Positions 24,631 through 32,992 of a stretch of 64,000 nt of DNA are shown here, piece by piece. The stretch covers positions 3,167,269 to 3,231,268 of the forward strand of contig MOYA01000001.1 in NCBI GenBank assembly GCA_001899315.1. Direction: 5' to 3'. The notes beneath the pieces are model-generated. The model was not told the DNA's origin. It ran no database searches and was given only the letters and a program-made list of their open reading frames with translations. Made by a program: the position numbers and the translations under genes. Position 1 is the stretch's first letter. Every line of letters starts with the position of its first letter. This stretch comes from Candidatus Obscuribacter phosphatis. Its GTDB lineage: Bacteria > Cyanobacteriota > Vampirovibrionia > Obscuribacterales > Obscuribacteraceae.

Positions 24631-27348
24631 TTGGTTTCATTCAATGACGCAGCAGCGCACGAGAAAAAAGCCCAGCCCATAGACCAGGGAAGGCAAACCG
24701 GGGCGTCTTTAGAAGGCGCAAACCGCCTCGACCTTTTGTCGTTATCGCAACCGACCGACAAATTAAAGGCAGGCACACTGGCTTTTACACCGGCCGTTGA
24801 GCTTGAAAACGCCGAATCAGCAAAGAAAAGCTTGGAACAAACCAAATTCAGCCAAGCCACAAAAGACAATCAAAAGTCTGGTTTCACCCATGCAGCCATC
24901 GAAGTCGGCAGTTCATTGACCGCCGGCATAGGCGGCACGGTGGGCTACTCGCTCTTGCGCAGCGCGCCTTTGCCGCCTCTAGCCCGAGCCCTATCGCTGC
25001 CGGCTGCCATGGCCGCAGGAGGCATTCTCAAATACGGCAGCAAAACCGGCATGGAATATGCCACTCTAGATAAGAGCGAGCATACCGCTTCTAGCAAAGA
25101 CCTAGTATGGGGCGCCGTAGATGCCATTTCAGGCATAGGCGCCTCAAAAGTAGAAAGACTGGTTTCTACTCAATATTTCACCGCCCTTGGTCGCCACGAA
25201 CTAGGGGCCTCGGTGGCGCAGCCGGTGGCTCAGCATACAGGTTACTTACTGGCCAAAGAATCGCTCAGTGCCGGCTTTAAGTCGAACACCCTGCGCGGTC
25301 TGACAGGCGGTGCGGCTGGTGCAGCTATTTGGAGCACACCGCATCGAGTCAGCGAAAACTGGCAAGAGATAAAGGAAAAGCCAATCGACGGTTTACTGAA
25401 ATCGAGCGGGCAAATTGCCTCTGATACCGCCTTTGGTAGTGTAATGGGCGGCGGACTGGGCTTTCTTGGTACCGGCGCGGCAAGATATAAAGACGTTTAC
25501 GGCAAGGTAAAAGCCAAGGTCAATCCCGATACAGATGTGCTGCGCCTCGACAACTATCACATCAATGACTTCCATAGCAACACCGAAGCCCTGCCCCGCC
25601 TGACCACCTTGGTGCGCGACTTGCAAAACGACTCGGCTAAGCGCGGTGTGGACGGACGCTTCTTTGTACCCGGCGATATCGAATCGGGTCGCGTCAACTT
25701 TGCCTTCACCCAAGGCGGCAAGGTTGAAAACGAAATTTTGATCAAAGCCGGAGCCAAAGAACTGGTGCCGGGCAACCACGCCTATGATGCACCGGGCGGT
25801 AAAGGAGACGTCGCCCGCTATCCAGCCATCATGGAACCGCTCTTGCAGAAAAATCCGGATGTATCTTTGCTTGCCGCCAACTTAGATGTTTCGGCTTATC
25901 CGCAGTATGAGCGCATCTTGAAACCATACAGTGTGCGCACGGTCAAAGCCGACGGCGTCGAACATAAAGTTGCCACCATCGGTCTTACCACCGAAGAAGG
26001 CGCCATCGAAGGACTGAAATATATAGATGCCGCTCAGGCAGCAGAGAAAGCCATAAGAGAGCTGAATGCCCAAGGCGTAAAGATAATCAACATACACTCT
26101 CATCTTGGTCTGGGTGAAGACATAAAGCTGGCTCAGCATCTAATTTCTAAAGATCTGAAAGTAGCCGGCATTTTCGGTGGGCATTCTCATGATGCCCTGC
26201 CTCGCCCGCTCTGGGTCGGCGCCCGCGGCTCTAATCCCGAGTCAAGCCCGCTTTCACTCTTGCCCTTTGTCAGATCAAGCCAACCAGGTAATTTCGAAAT
26301 ACCTATCGCCCAAGCCGGACACAGCGGCAATTGGGTTGGTGAAATGCGCCAGGCAATCAGACCGGACGGCACCGCCCACCGCTATCAAACCACCGGCAGA
26401 TTGCACCAAGTAAGCGCCGACATTGCCGAAGACCCAGCCACTCGCCAATTCCTCGATGCCAATTTAACCGACATCAAAGCTCTCAAAGATCAAAGCTATG
26501 GAGCTTCTGCAGCAAACACCTATGAAGTAGCCAATAGCCGCAACAGAGAAACCGCCCTGGCTAACTTGATGGCCGACTCGATCTATGAGGGTCTCAAGAA
26601 ACGCCTAGGCGACCAGGCACCACAGGCGGTGATGGTCCATTCAGGCGGCATCAGGGCCGACCTGCCGGCCAGTCAAAATCTCACCCGCCTTGACATAGCC
26701 AATATAGTCATGAATGCCGGCAAGCGTGAAGGCGAGCAAAAAGAGCTGGTCATGGTCACCTTGAAAGGCAGCGAACTAAAGAATGCCATCGAATATGGTT
26801 TGCGCGAGCGGACAATGACCAAACCACCAAGCCTGGCAGACAGATTCAAGGCTATGTTTAAAGAACCACACTCAGAGTTGGTGGACGAGCCCGGTAACTT
26901 CGTGCAAGCAAGCGGACTGCGCTATAGCTTCGATGCTTCAAGAGCACCGATAACCCCGACAAGCACCGGTGACAGAGTAGTAAATCTAGAAATTCGCAAT
27001 GCCCAAGGTCAGTTCGAGGCAGTCAAACCGGACGGTACCTACACAATAGCCACTCGCTTCCACCCTCTTGAAAAATGGTACAAGTTCAATATCTTTGGAC
27101 CCAACCGCACGCTCGATGATGTGCACAAACAAGTCAATGCCACAGCGCTGCCTTATTCGCAAGTAGACCTTATAGGCGAACATATAAGCGGCAAAACCAT
27201 CGACCCGCTAAAGGTCAGCCCGGTTGAAGGCCGCATCACCGACCTCAGCAAAACAGCCGAAAACGAGCTCTTGCACCCTGGCAAATCGCTCTTTACCCAG
27301 CCTATAATTGCCGGTAGAGAAACTGATAAGAAAGGCGAAAACAAGTAA
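24631..27348 (+). CDS. 5'-nucleotidase/UshA-family metallophosphoesterase with N-terminal extension
   Basis: A 905-residue protein. Residues 1-290 are a Gly/Ala-rich extension with possible helical hairpins but no signal peptide. A calcineurin-like phosphoesterase domain follows, with NDFHSN near residue 310, PGDIESG, PGNHAYD, HSHLG and GGHSHD supplying the two-metal site. The 5'-nucleotidase C-terminal domain (about residues 630-840) includes NRETALANLMADSI and VMVHSGGIRADLP. The family hydrolyses nucleotides and nucleotide sugars, usually outside the cytoplasm, so the missing signal peptide is odd. The only plausible start is TTG 24631, with GGGG ten bases upstream. The next ORF begins directly after its stop. 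Confidence 0.85.
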   Translation: MVSFNDAAAHEKKAQPIDQGRQTGASLEGANRLDLLSLSQPTDKLKAGTLAFTPAVELENAESAKKSLEQTKFSQATKDNQKSGFTHAAIEVGSSLTAGIGGTVGYSLLRSAPLPPLARALSLPAAMAAGGILKYGSKTGMEYATLDKSEHTASSKDLVWGAVDAISGIGASKVERLVSTQYFTALGRHELGASVAQPVAQHTGYLLAKESLSAGFKSNTLRGLTGGAAGAAIWSTPHRVSENWQEIKEKPIDGLLKSSGQIASDTAFGSVMGGGLGFLGTGAARYKDVYGKVKAKVNPDTDVLRLDNYHINDFHSNTEALPRLTTLVRDLQNDSAKRGVDGRFFVPGDIESGRVNFAFTQGGKVENEILIKAGAKELVPGNHAYDAPGGKGDVARYPAIMEPLLQKNPDVSLLAANLDVSAYPQYERILKPYSVRTVKADGVEHKVATIGLTTEEGAIEGLKYIDAAQAAEKAIRELNAQGVKIINIHSHLGLGEDIKLAQHLISKDLKVAGIFGGHSHDALPRPLWVGARGSNPESSPLSLLPFVRSSQPGNFEIPIAQAGHSGNWVGEMRQAIRPDGTAHRYQTTGRLHQVSADIAEDPATRQFLDANLTDIKALKDQSYGASAANTYEVANSRNRETALANLMADSIYEGLKKRLGDQAPQAVMVHSGGIRADLPASQNLTRLDIANIVMNAGKREGEQKELVMVTLKGSELKNAIEYGLRERTMTKPPSLADRFKAMFKEPHSELVDEPGNFVQASGLRYSFDASRAPITPTSTGDRVVNLEIRNAQGQFEAVKPDGTYTIATRFHPLEKWYKFNIFGPNRTLDDVHKQVNATALPYSQVDLIGEHISGKTIDPLKVSPVEGRITDLSKTAENELLHPGKSLFTQPIIAGRETDKKGENK

Positions 27349-27987
27349 TTGACCAATCAGGCTGATGCCTCAGAAGCACTGAAAGCAGCCCAATTAGTGG
27401 CTTGCCCGGGTGTTTTGCTTTGTGCGCCGCTTTTAGACGGTGACAACAACGCTGCCAAGCAAACCCAAAATACTGCTAGCAAAGCACACCCCTCGAAAGC
27501 AGATCTGCCAAAAGCAAGAGTAATGATCAGCACACTGTCTTACGCCAGCTTGTCCCCTCTGATTTTTGCCAGCAATCTAGCAGCCACAAGCCGCACAGGT
27601 CAGAGCATCATGGCATGTGGTCTGACTGTGGCCTCGGTGCTCGCCCAGCAACACCGCCCTATGATCGAAGCTCTTACGGCGGCACAAAACTCAAAAATCA
27701 AACCGGACGATGCTCATTTGCTTTTGCAAGAATGCGGCTTTCAAACCGCGCTCTACGAGACCCCGGCTGGTGCCCTGCCCTATATCAAAGATGCAGCCGT
27801 CGCCCTCTATCTAACTTTGCACTCCAGCCAAAATCTACCCGAGAGTATTCTCGCCTTACTCGAATTTGGCGCACTATTATGCTATGACGAGACAATGCCG
27901 CCGTTAATCAGATACAATCGCAACTGGATAGTTACCGCGCTTAGTAACGTTCAGTCTCAATACGGCAGTGACAAATACCCTGTATAA
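27349..27987 (+). CDS. Uncharacterised protein coupled to the phosphoesterase gene
   Basis: Up to 212 residues. The TTG at 27349 follows the preceding TAA without a gap, so translation may be coupled; a later ATG (codon 59) is an alternative. Ala- and Leu-rich helical composition, with a central hydrophobic stretch (YASLSPLIFASNLAATS) that is short for a membrane helix. No family recognised. The last 20 bases overlap the next gene. The three-gene run 24631-28837 looks like one operon. Confidence 0.55.
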   Translation: MTNQADASEALKAAQLVACPGVLLCAPLLDGDNNAAKQTQNTASKAHPSKADLPKARVMISTLSYASLSPLIFASNLAATSRTGQSIMACGLTVASVLAQQHRPMIEALTAAQNSKIKPDDAHLLLQECGFQTALYETPAGALPYIKDAAVALYLTLHSSQNLPESILALLEFGALLCYDETMPPLIRYNRNWIVTALSNVQSQYGSDKYPV

Positions 27988-28837
27988 AACATTCATCCCT
28001 TTCGCTTTACTCTTGCTGGTCACAGCTCTAGAGCCGGTGCAGTCGGTTGCCGCACAGACACCACCAGCAAGCACGCAACCGCCTGTCTCTAATTTGCAGA
28101 GCGCCCCGGCTCATGCCAATACAGAAAGTAACGGGCTGGAGCTTCTCTATCAGGGACGCAATTTCTATCAACAAGGCAGATTGCCCGAGGCCTTGAACAG
28201 CTTCAAACAATTCGCCATGGCCCGCCCCAACAACCTATCTGTGCATTTCTGGCTTGCCACAGTGCTTGATGAAATGGGCAGAGCCGCAGAAGCAGTGGAA
28301 GAATACAACGCCTCACTCAAGCTTGCTGCTTCAGTGGGCATGGATTCGCCCGAAGTACGCATAAATCTGGGCAACAGCCTCTGCCGCATCGGTCACGCCA
28401 AAGAAGCGCGCATTGATTTTGAACGCAGCCTAGAAATAGACAAGCGTTACAACATGGCTTATCTAGGACTGGCCAAGTGCATGCTTGCCGAAGGCGATTA
28501 TGAAGGTGCCGCCCTGGCCGTGGAAAAGTATCAGAGAGATGGCGGCACCGATATCAATTCGTCTTTGCTGATGGGTCTGAGCTTAGCTGGACAAGGTCAA
28601 GCCCTGAAAGCACAATATCATTTGAGACTATTTCTAAAACTGGCGGTGCCCGGTCTAGAGTACAGCCCCGGTCGAGCGGCAGCGGCAGTAAATGGCGCCA
28701 ATAGCAATGCAAACACCGGTAATGCAAGCACCGGTAATGCAAGCAATGGCAATCTTGGCACCGCCCCCGGTGCCAACACCACCAGCCAAGCTATAGAACT
28801 GGCTAGACAGACTTTGGCAGCTATTTCGGACCTCTAG
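27968..28837 (+). CDS. Exported TPR protein
   Basis: A 289-residue protein starting at GTG 27968 inside the end of the previous gene. The signal peptide (residues 8-30) ends Val-Ala-Ala-Gln. Four TPR units span about residues 55-220 (GRNFYQQGRLPEALNSFKQF and similar). A Gly/Asn/Ala-rich tail is encoded by a 15-base tandem repeat near 28710-28745. It is the last gene of the 24631-28837 run. Its TAG is followed by a 12-base tandem repeat that carries further in-frame stops. Confidence 0.78.
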   Translation: MTNTLYKTFIPFALLLLVTALEPVQSVAAQTPPASTQPPVSNLQSAPAHANTESNGLELLYQGRNFYQQGRLPEALNSFKQFAMARPNNLSVHFWLATVLDEMGRAAEAVEEYNASLKLAASVGMDSPEVRINLGNSLCRIGHAKEARIDFERSLEIDKRYNMAYLGLAKCMLAEGDYEGAALAVEKYQRDGGTDINSSLLMGLSLAGQGQALKAQYHLRLFLKLAVPGLEYSPGRAAAAVNGANSNANTGNASTGNASNGNLGTAPGANTTSQAIELARQTLAAISDL

Positions 28838-28909
28838 AGCTGCAAATAGAGCTGCAAATAAAGCTGCAAATAGAGCTGCGAATAAAACTGCGAATAAAAC
28901 TGCAAAACA
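28838..28909 (+). repeat. 12-bp tandem repeat with a stop codon in almost every unit
   Basis: Six units of AGCTGCAAATAG and variants begin at 28838, 28850, 28862, 28874, 28886 and 28898. They start directly after the TAG of the TPR gene. Because the period is twelve, the same frame meets TAG, TAA, TAG, TAA and TAA in succession, with only three sense codons between stops. No hairpin is formed. Confidence 0.9.
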
Positions 28910-29025
28910 AAGCTAAATTAAATTACTTTGACAGCTTTCTTAAGCGGCTCTTGTGTAAATCACAGCGCTGTATGCAAAAATGCCGGTTTTATTGCAATCT
29001 TTCAAATTAAATTACCCAGCCCGCC

Positions 29026-30267
29026 GTGAAAAAAATAGAAGTTCGCATAGAAGAAGACAATCTCGGTCAGATGGAAGTGCCGGAACAAGCCCTCTGGGGG
29101 GTACGCACGGCGCGTTGGTTGAGCCGCGCCCGGGCAGGCGCTTTCAAATACGGGGAAAGCAAGTTGCACCCCCTGCTTTTAGAAAGTCTTTGTTTGGTAC
29201 AAAAGGCTAAACTACTTACTATTAGATGCCTATCATCTACAGGCGAAACTTCTGTAAATGCCGGAGTTTCAGTTAAACCGATATCGGTTAATAACTCGGT
29301 TAATTCGGTTAATTCGCTAATCAGCCTGCGCCTGCAGGTCTTAGACGAATTATTGAACGGACAGCACAGCGCCGAAATAGTGGTCGACCCGAGACTCTCA
29401 CTTTGCGGAGAGTCACTATTCGACAACCTAAACGAAGTGATGACCGGACGTAGTCGACAGCTTGTTGGCTTGAAGGCGCATAGCGAAGCCGATAAAAGCG
29501 CTGAGGAGAGCTCCGCACCGACCGCTGGACAGACAATTTGCGATTTCAGGGGCAGCGACTATTTTCATTTAGCCTTGCGGTTAGCCGTCTTTAACAGCTT
29601 CAGAGATATCGAAGCCACCCTGCTAGACCTGGAAAGACTCTTGCGGAGACAGTCGCTCAGCCTTGAGAAAGAATTACTTTTAAGCGGCAGAGAAGCGCCT
29701 GAAGACCTGCAAATTGCTGAAATATTCAGCCAGTTCGGCAATCTAGCCGAAAGGAATATGCGCAAATTTAAAGAAAGCCGCAGCAAACTGCTAGAGATGA
29801 GCCTCAGCGAAGAAAGCGCCTTTCAAAAGCAATATTTTCTAGAACTAACCAAGCTGACTGGTTTAGGCATCACACCGGCGGCCGAAAGCACGACGCCACA
29901 GTCTCTCTTGGTACGCAGTTATTTTCAAGCTGATTATGCCGATCTGCTCAAAGCCTCATCAAGTTTGCAAGAACTAGCCCTCGATATCAACCAAATGTGC
30001 CAGGTCCTGGCAGATCTGGAAGTAAAAGGCCTGCTTGCCCTGGCACCGGACGAAGAAAAGGCGAGAGCCAGCCTCACCGCCCTCAAGCTGGCTTGCCTGC
30101 GTGTGCAAGCCACCGGTAATCTGGTCGGACTAGCCCTGAACAACACCGCCTCAAGCCTTGCCGGCACAGCCTTGCTTGAAAGTAGTGACGCCATCAAGGG
30201 CGCTCTGCGCAGCTGCAATTACACCTACATTAATCGAATAATTCTTTACACCAGTAAGAAAAGATAA
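29026..30267 (+). CDS. Degenerate aspartase/fumarase-superfamily protein, probably non-catalytic
   Basis: A 413-residue protein starting at GTG 29026. The N-terminus VRIEEDNLGQMEVPEQALWGVRT aligns by eye with fumarase C/aspartase (which start RIEKDSLG.VEVP...YG.QT). The block SLFDNLNEVMTGRSRQLVG parallels the family's NMN.NEVI.NRA region, but the substrate-binding GSGTS preceding it is not recognisable. The hallmark GSS.MP.K.NP loop is absent: after the helical core (QELALDINQMCQVLADLE) the protein passes straight to the C-terminal helices. It is about 50 residues shorter than the enzymes. A 9-base repeat (TCGGTTAAT) inserts a Val-Asn-Ser stretch near residue 90. Most likely a pseudoenzyme or a gene in decay. 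Confidence 0.6.
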   Translation: MKKIEVRIEEDNLGQMEVPEQALWGVRTARWLSRARAGAFKYGESKLHPLLLESLCLVQKAKLLTIRCLSSTGETSVNAGVSVKPISVNNSVNSVNSLISLRLQVLDELLNGQHSAEIVVDPRLSLCGESLFDNLNEVMTGRSRQLVGLKAHSEADKSAEESSAPTAGQTICDFRGSDYFHLALRLAVFNSFRDIEATLLDLERLLRRQSLSLEKELLLSGREAPEDLQIAEIFSQFGNLAERNMRKFKESRSKLLEMSLSEESAFQKQYFLELTKLTGLGITPAAESTTPQSLLVRSYFQADYADLLKASSSLQELALDINQMCQVLADLEVKGLLALAPDEEKARASLTALKLACLRVQATGNLVGLALNNTASSLAGTALLESSDAIKGALRSCNYTYINRIILYTSKKR

Positions 30268-30662
30268 AGCGAAAGCGGCGCACCACCGCGCCACCACTAG
30301 TGGTGCCACCTTTGTTTTCTACATCTTTTCTACTGTCCTCTGAGAATATTTTATCTTCGGTTCTCATCAGCCTTCCGGCGTGTCTTGTCGTCAGCCTGTG
30401 CCCATTTCAAAGTCGGCAAGCGAAAGCGAGATATACAAACAGGCAAGACTCAATAAGCCCAAGCTATAAAAACAGAACATAAGAAAAGCAATTATGAAAG
30501 CGATTTGATCTGGCAAATCGTTCAAATTTGGTTACCATTAATATCCGCATGGCAACGCTCACTATCCACTTAACGGCCTTGCATCCACATAATCGAGTGA
30601 GCTGAGAAAAATCTTGCCCGCCAGGGCGGCTCTTCACTGACCCCAGGGAGACTAAACCTAAT
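30268..30662. other. Intergenic region upstream of tdk
   Basis: About 395 bases without a gene. It contains the perfect palindrome CACCACTAGTGGTG (30289-30302), perhaps part of a weak terminator for the preceding gene, and a hairpin CGATTTG-ATCTGG-CAAATCG (about 30502-30521). GGGAG lies 12 bases before the tdk start. Confidence 0.45.
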
Positions 30663-31301
30663 ATGTTCAGCGGATACCGTTTTGAGATGATTGTCGGCTG
30701 CATGAGCGCCGGAAAATCAAGCGAACTGATCAGGCGTATCGAAAGAGCCAGACTGGCTTATTTGCCCACCATCATTCTCAGACCGGCAACAGATACGCGT
30801 TCTAAACCCAACCACGTTGAGTCGCGCAACGGCATGACCTCGCAAGCGATAGTGGTTGAAGAATGCAAAGACATATTGAAGTATTCTTCGCATGCCGTGG
30901 TTATTGGCTTAGATGAATGCCAATTCTTTGGCGACGGCGTAGTGGAAGTAATTCAGACCCTCTTGCGCCAGAAAAAGAAAATCATTGCCTCCGGTCTCGA
31001 TCTCGACTATCGCGGCAAGCCTTTCGGACCAGTGCCCGAGCTTTTGGCTATGGCCGACCGCGTTGATAAACTTCTGGCTGTCTGCCGCAAGTGCGGTTCA
31101 GACTTTGCCTGCCGCACCCAGCGCCTGGTGCATTCAAGCGAACAAATCTTGGTGGGCGACGCCCAATACGAAGCCCGCTGCATTCACTGTTTTGAACCAC
31201 CAGGTGAATACCAGCTGCGTCTTGACCTACCTAAAGTAGAACAGCAAGTACCCACTCTTGTGCTGGCCGGTGTCGACGCTGCCGTGGAAATGGCAAGCTA
31301 A
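30663..31301 (+). CDS. tdk: Thymidine kinase
   Basis: A 212-residue type II thymidine kinase that phosphorylates thymidine with ATP in pyrimidine salvage. The P-loop GCMSAGKSS is at residues 12-20, the DECQFF motif follows, and the catalytic Glu is expected in it. The structural zinc site is formed by the CRKCG pair and the C..C pair in RCIHCFEPP. Length and layout fit the bacterial/human TK1 family. The start ATG 30663 gives a standard N-terminus. It has its own terminator (31377-31402), so it is probably monocistronic. Confidence 0.95.
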   Translation: MFSGYRFEMIVGCMSAGKSSELIRRIERARLAYLPTIILRPATDTRSKPNHVESRNGMTSQAIVVEECKDILKYSSHAVVIGLDECQFFGDGVVEVIQTLLRQKKKIIASGLDLDYRGKPFGPVPELLAMADRVDKLLAVCRKCGSDFACRTQRLVHSSEQILVGDAQYEARCIHCFEPPGEYQLRLDLPKVEQQVPTLVLAGVDAAVEMAS

Positions 31302-31376
31302 GCAGCCAAAATCGAGAAGTTACAAAGAAACACACTTCTTGGCAGCCGTCCTAAAGTAAAAAGCTAAGCAGTTATT

Positions 31377-31406
31377 AGCCCACGAGCAAAAAGCCGTGGG
31401 CTTTAA
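31377..31406 (+). terminator. Intrinsic terminator after tdk
   Basis: AGCCCACG (31377-31384) pairs with CGTGGGCT (31395-31402), loop AGCAAAAAGC, followed by TTAATTGTTT. The sequence AGCTAAGCAG occurs both at the tdk stop (about 31298) and just before this hairpin (31362). Confidence 0.85.
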
Positions 31407-31531
31407 TTGTTTACACGGCTTAACCTCTTGGATACTGCCGTTACCGGCGAAAACCCTCGGGAATACTTAGCACGAAGAGTGCGACAAATTTTTTCCTTAG
31501 ATACTGCCTTTAGAGCGTGGAGCTAATTACT

Positions 31532-31945
31532 ATGATTTCCTTTCAAAACTTTATTGACCAAATTCGCCACCTTATTCATTCGTCCTGCGCCCCCAAAAAA
31601 CAGCAAGTTGAAACTCCCGAAGTCAATCCCTGGCGCGAGAACCTGGACAGATTGGCGCAAGAACATGGCGACCAACCAAGTTGTTCTAATCCTTCAACAG
31701 TAGAGGAACAGTTTCAGGTTTTGATTGAACAAGCCAAAATGGAAAAGACCAAGGAAGCACTGCGCAAGCAACAGGAACTGCTGCAAAACGGGGGAAGACG
31801 CGCCGCTCGCCCCAACGATAAAACTGTTACAGACGCCAAAGCTTGGTGGGGACAGGCTGTTGCCACTTGGGACCCGGAAGACAGTAAAAACGTGACCCTA
31901 GAGGACAGACGCCACCCCAAGCAGCACAAGTGGTTCAATCAATAA
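31532..31945 (+). CDS. Uncharacterised small protein
   Basis: About 137 residues from ATG 31532 (GGAG nine bases upstream; GTG 31517 overlaps that site and is unlikely). The N-terminal third is helical, then a charged helix (EQAKMEKTKEALRKQQELLQN) with coiled-coil character, then a Trp-rich acidic/basic tail with AWWGQAVATWDPED. No signal peptide. No family recognised. Confidence 0.6.
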   Translation: MISFQNFIDQIRHLIHSSCAPKKQQVETPEVNPWRENLDRLAQEHGDQPSCSNPSTVEEQFQVLIEQAKMEKTKEALRKQQELLQNGGRRAARPNDKTVTDAKAWWGQAVATWDPEDSKNVTLEDRRHPKQHKWFNQ

Positions 31946-32071
31946 TATAGGATTTTCGAGACATTAGCCGCTATAAGTTTGACGCCCCGGGGCAAGTGGT
32001 ATGATCCAGACACGTACCTGCAACGGCATAGATTAAAAGCATCCAGATTTTGGGTGCTAATTGGGGGTCTG

Positions 32072-32422
32072 ATGCTCAAACATTCGGCATTGCTATTTTC
32101 CACCGCAGCACTTTTGGCGGTATCTTCCAACTTGGTCATTCAACCGGATGCTCAAGCTAAGGGCAAAGGAAAAGCACGCCCGAGAACTGGACACGCATAC
32201 TTGGTTCCGCCTCCTCCGGCTTACGCTCCTTCTATATTGCCAGAGATGCGTCGCAGCCAACAGGCTCATCCCACCGGCACAACCAACCGCTTAGTGGAAG
32301 AAGCCGATGCCAGCGAAGCCCAACCCGAGCAAGCACCCAAATATATTTATTCGACCACCGGTCAAGAACCCAAGGCGGTCAAACAAAATCGTTATGTCAC
32401 CATCTGGAACAGCAAAAGCTAA
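32072..32422 (+). CDS. Small exported protein
   Basis: About 116 residues from ATG 32072, preceded by GGGGG four bases upstream; an in-frame start at 31979 would add 31 residues without a ribosome site. The signal peptide (residues 5-29) ends Ala-Gln-Ala. The mature part is Lys-rich, then Pro-rich (LVPPPPAYAP), and probably disordered in the envelope. Followed 42 bases later by a strong terminator. Confidence 0.65.
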   Translation: MLKHSALLFSTAALLAVSSNLVIQPDAQAKGKGKARPRTGHAYLVPPPPAYAPSILPEMRRSQQAHPTGTTNRLVEEADASEAQPEQAPKYIYSTTGQEPKAVKQNRYVTIWNSKS

Positions 32423-32463
32423 CTCTCCAGATACTCTTAAGGACCTCTGAAAGAATTGAGAAA

Positions 32464-32487
32464 ACCGGCGCTAAGCCGGTTTTTTTT
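32464..32487 (+). terminator. Intrinsic terminator
   Basis: ACCGGC-GCTAA-GCCGGT followed by a run of eight T. A textbook rho-independent terminator for the gene ending at 32422. Confidence 0.95.
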
Positions 32488-32544
32488 CGTATGAAAGAAC
32501 AGGTAAACTGGGTAAAACTAAAAGGCCCACCGCAGAGATGTCAT

Positions 32545-32985
32545 ATGACTCAAGGCACTAACCGCAAAAAAGCAAAGCTGAGTTCGGCAAGTTTTAGCCT
32601 TGCTCTGCTTCTCATCTCTTGCTCGGTCTTATCTTGCTTGGTCGCCTCTGTGCCGCAAGCCCAGTGTCGCCGTGCATACTCAAGCTATGGCGATGTTGAC
32701 GAAAAAGTATTGGACGAAATCTTGCACGGCAAAAGACAAAGCGCCAAAAGCAACAAAGGCAAAGAGCCGAGCCGCAAAGGCAAGCGTAAAACGGGCAAAG
32801 AACTAGATCAGAGCAACTCGGTGAATTCAGATAGCGGCACCATTCAAGTAACAAGCCTAGCCAAAAGCAAAAGCAAGAAAGTCTCAACCGGCAATGAAGC
32901 ACAGCTATTGGCACGTCTTTCGCCCATTCAGCCGATGACGCCGCCGAACTCTGTCGCAATTCAAAAGTTGAAAACTGCAAAGTAA
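32545..32985 (+). CDS. Small exported basic protein
   Basis: About 146 residues from ATG 32545. The in-frame ATG 32491 lies only four bases after the T-tract of the upstream terminator, so it is a poor choice. A signal peptide with a long hydrophobic core (SFSLALLLISCSVLSCLVASV) is followed by a Lys/Ser-rich low-complexity region (KSNKGKEPSRKGKRK). The Cys residues in the core do not make a clear lipobox. No family. It is eight bases upstream of the next gene. Confidence 0.6.
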   Translation: MTQGTNRKKAKLSSASFSLALLLISCSVLSCLVASVPQAQCRRAYSSYGDVDEKVLDEILHGKRQSAKSNKGKEPSRKGKRKTGKELDQSNSVNSDSGTIQVTSLAKSKSKKVSTGNEAQLLARLSPIQPMTPPNSVAIQKLKTAK

Positions 32986-32992
32986 GCCAATC

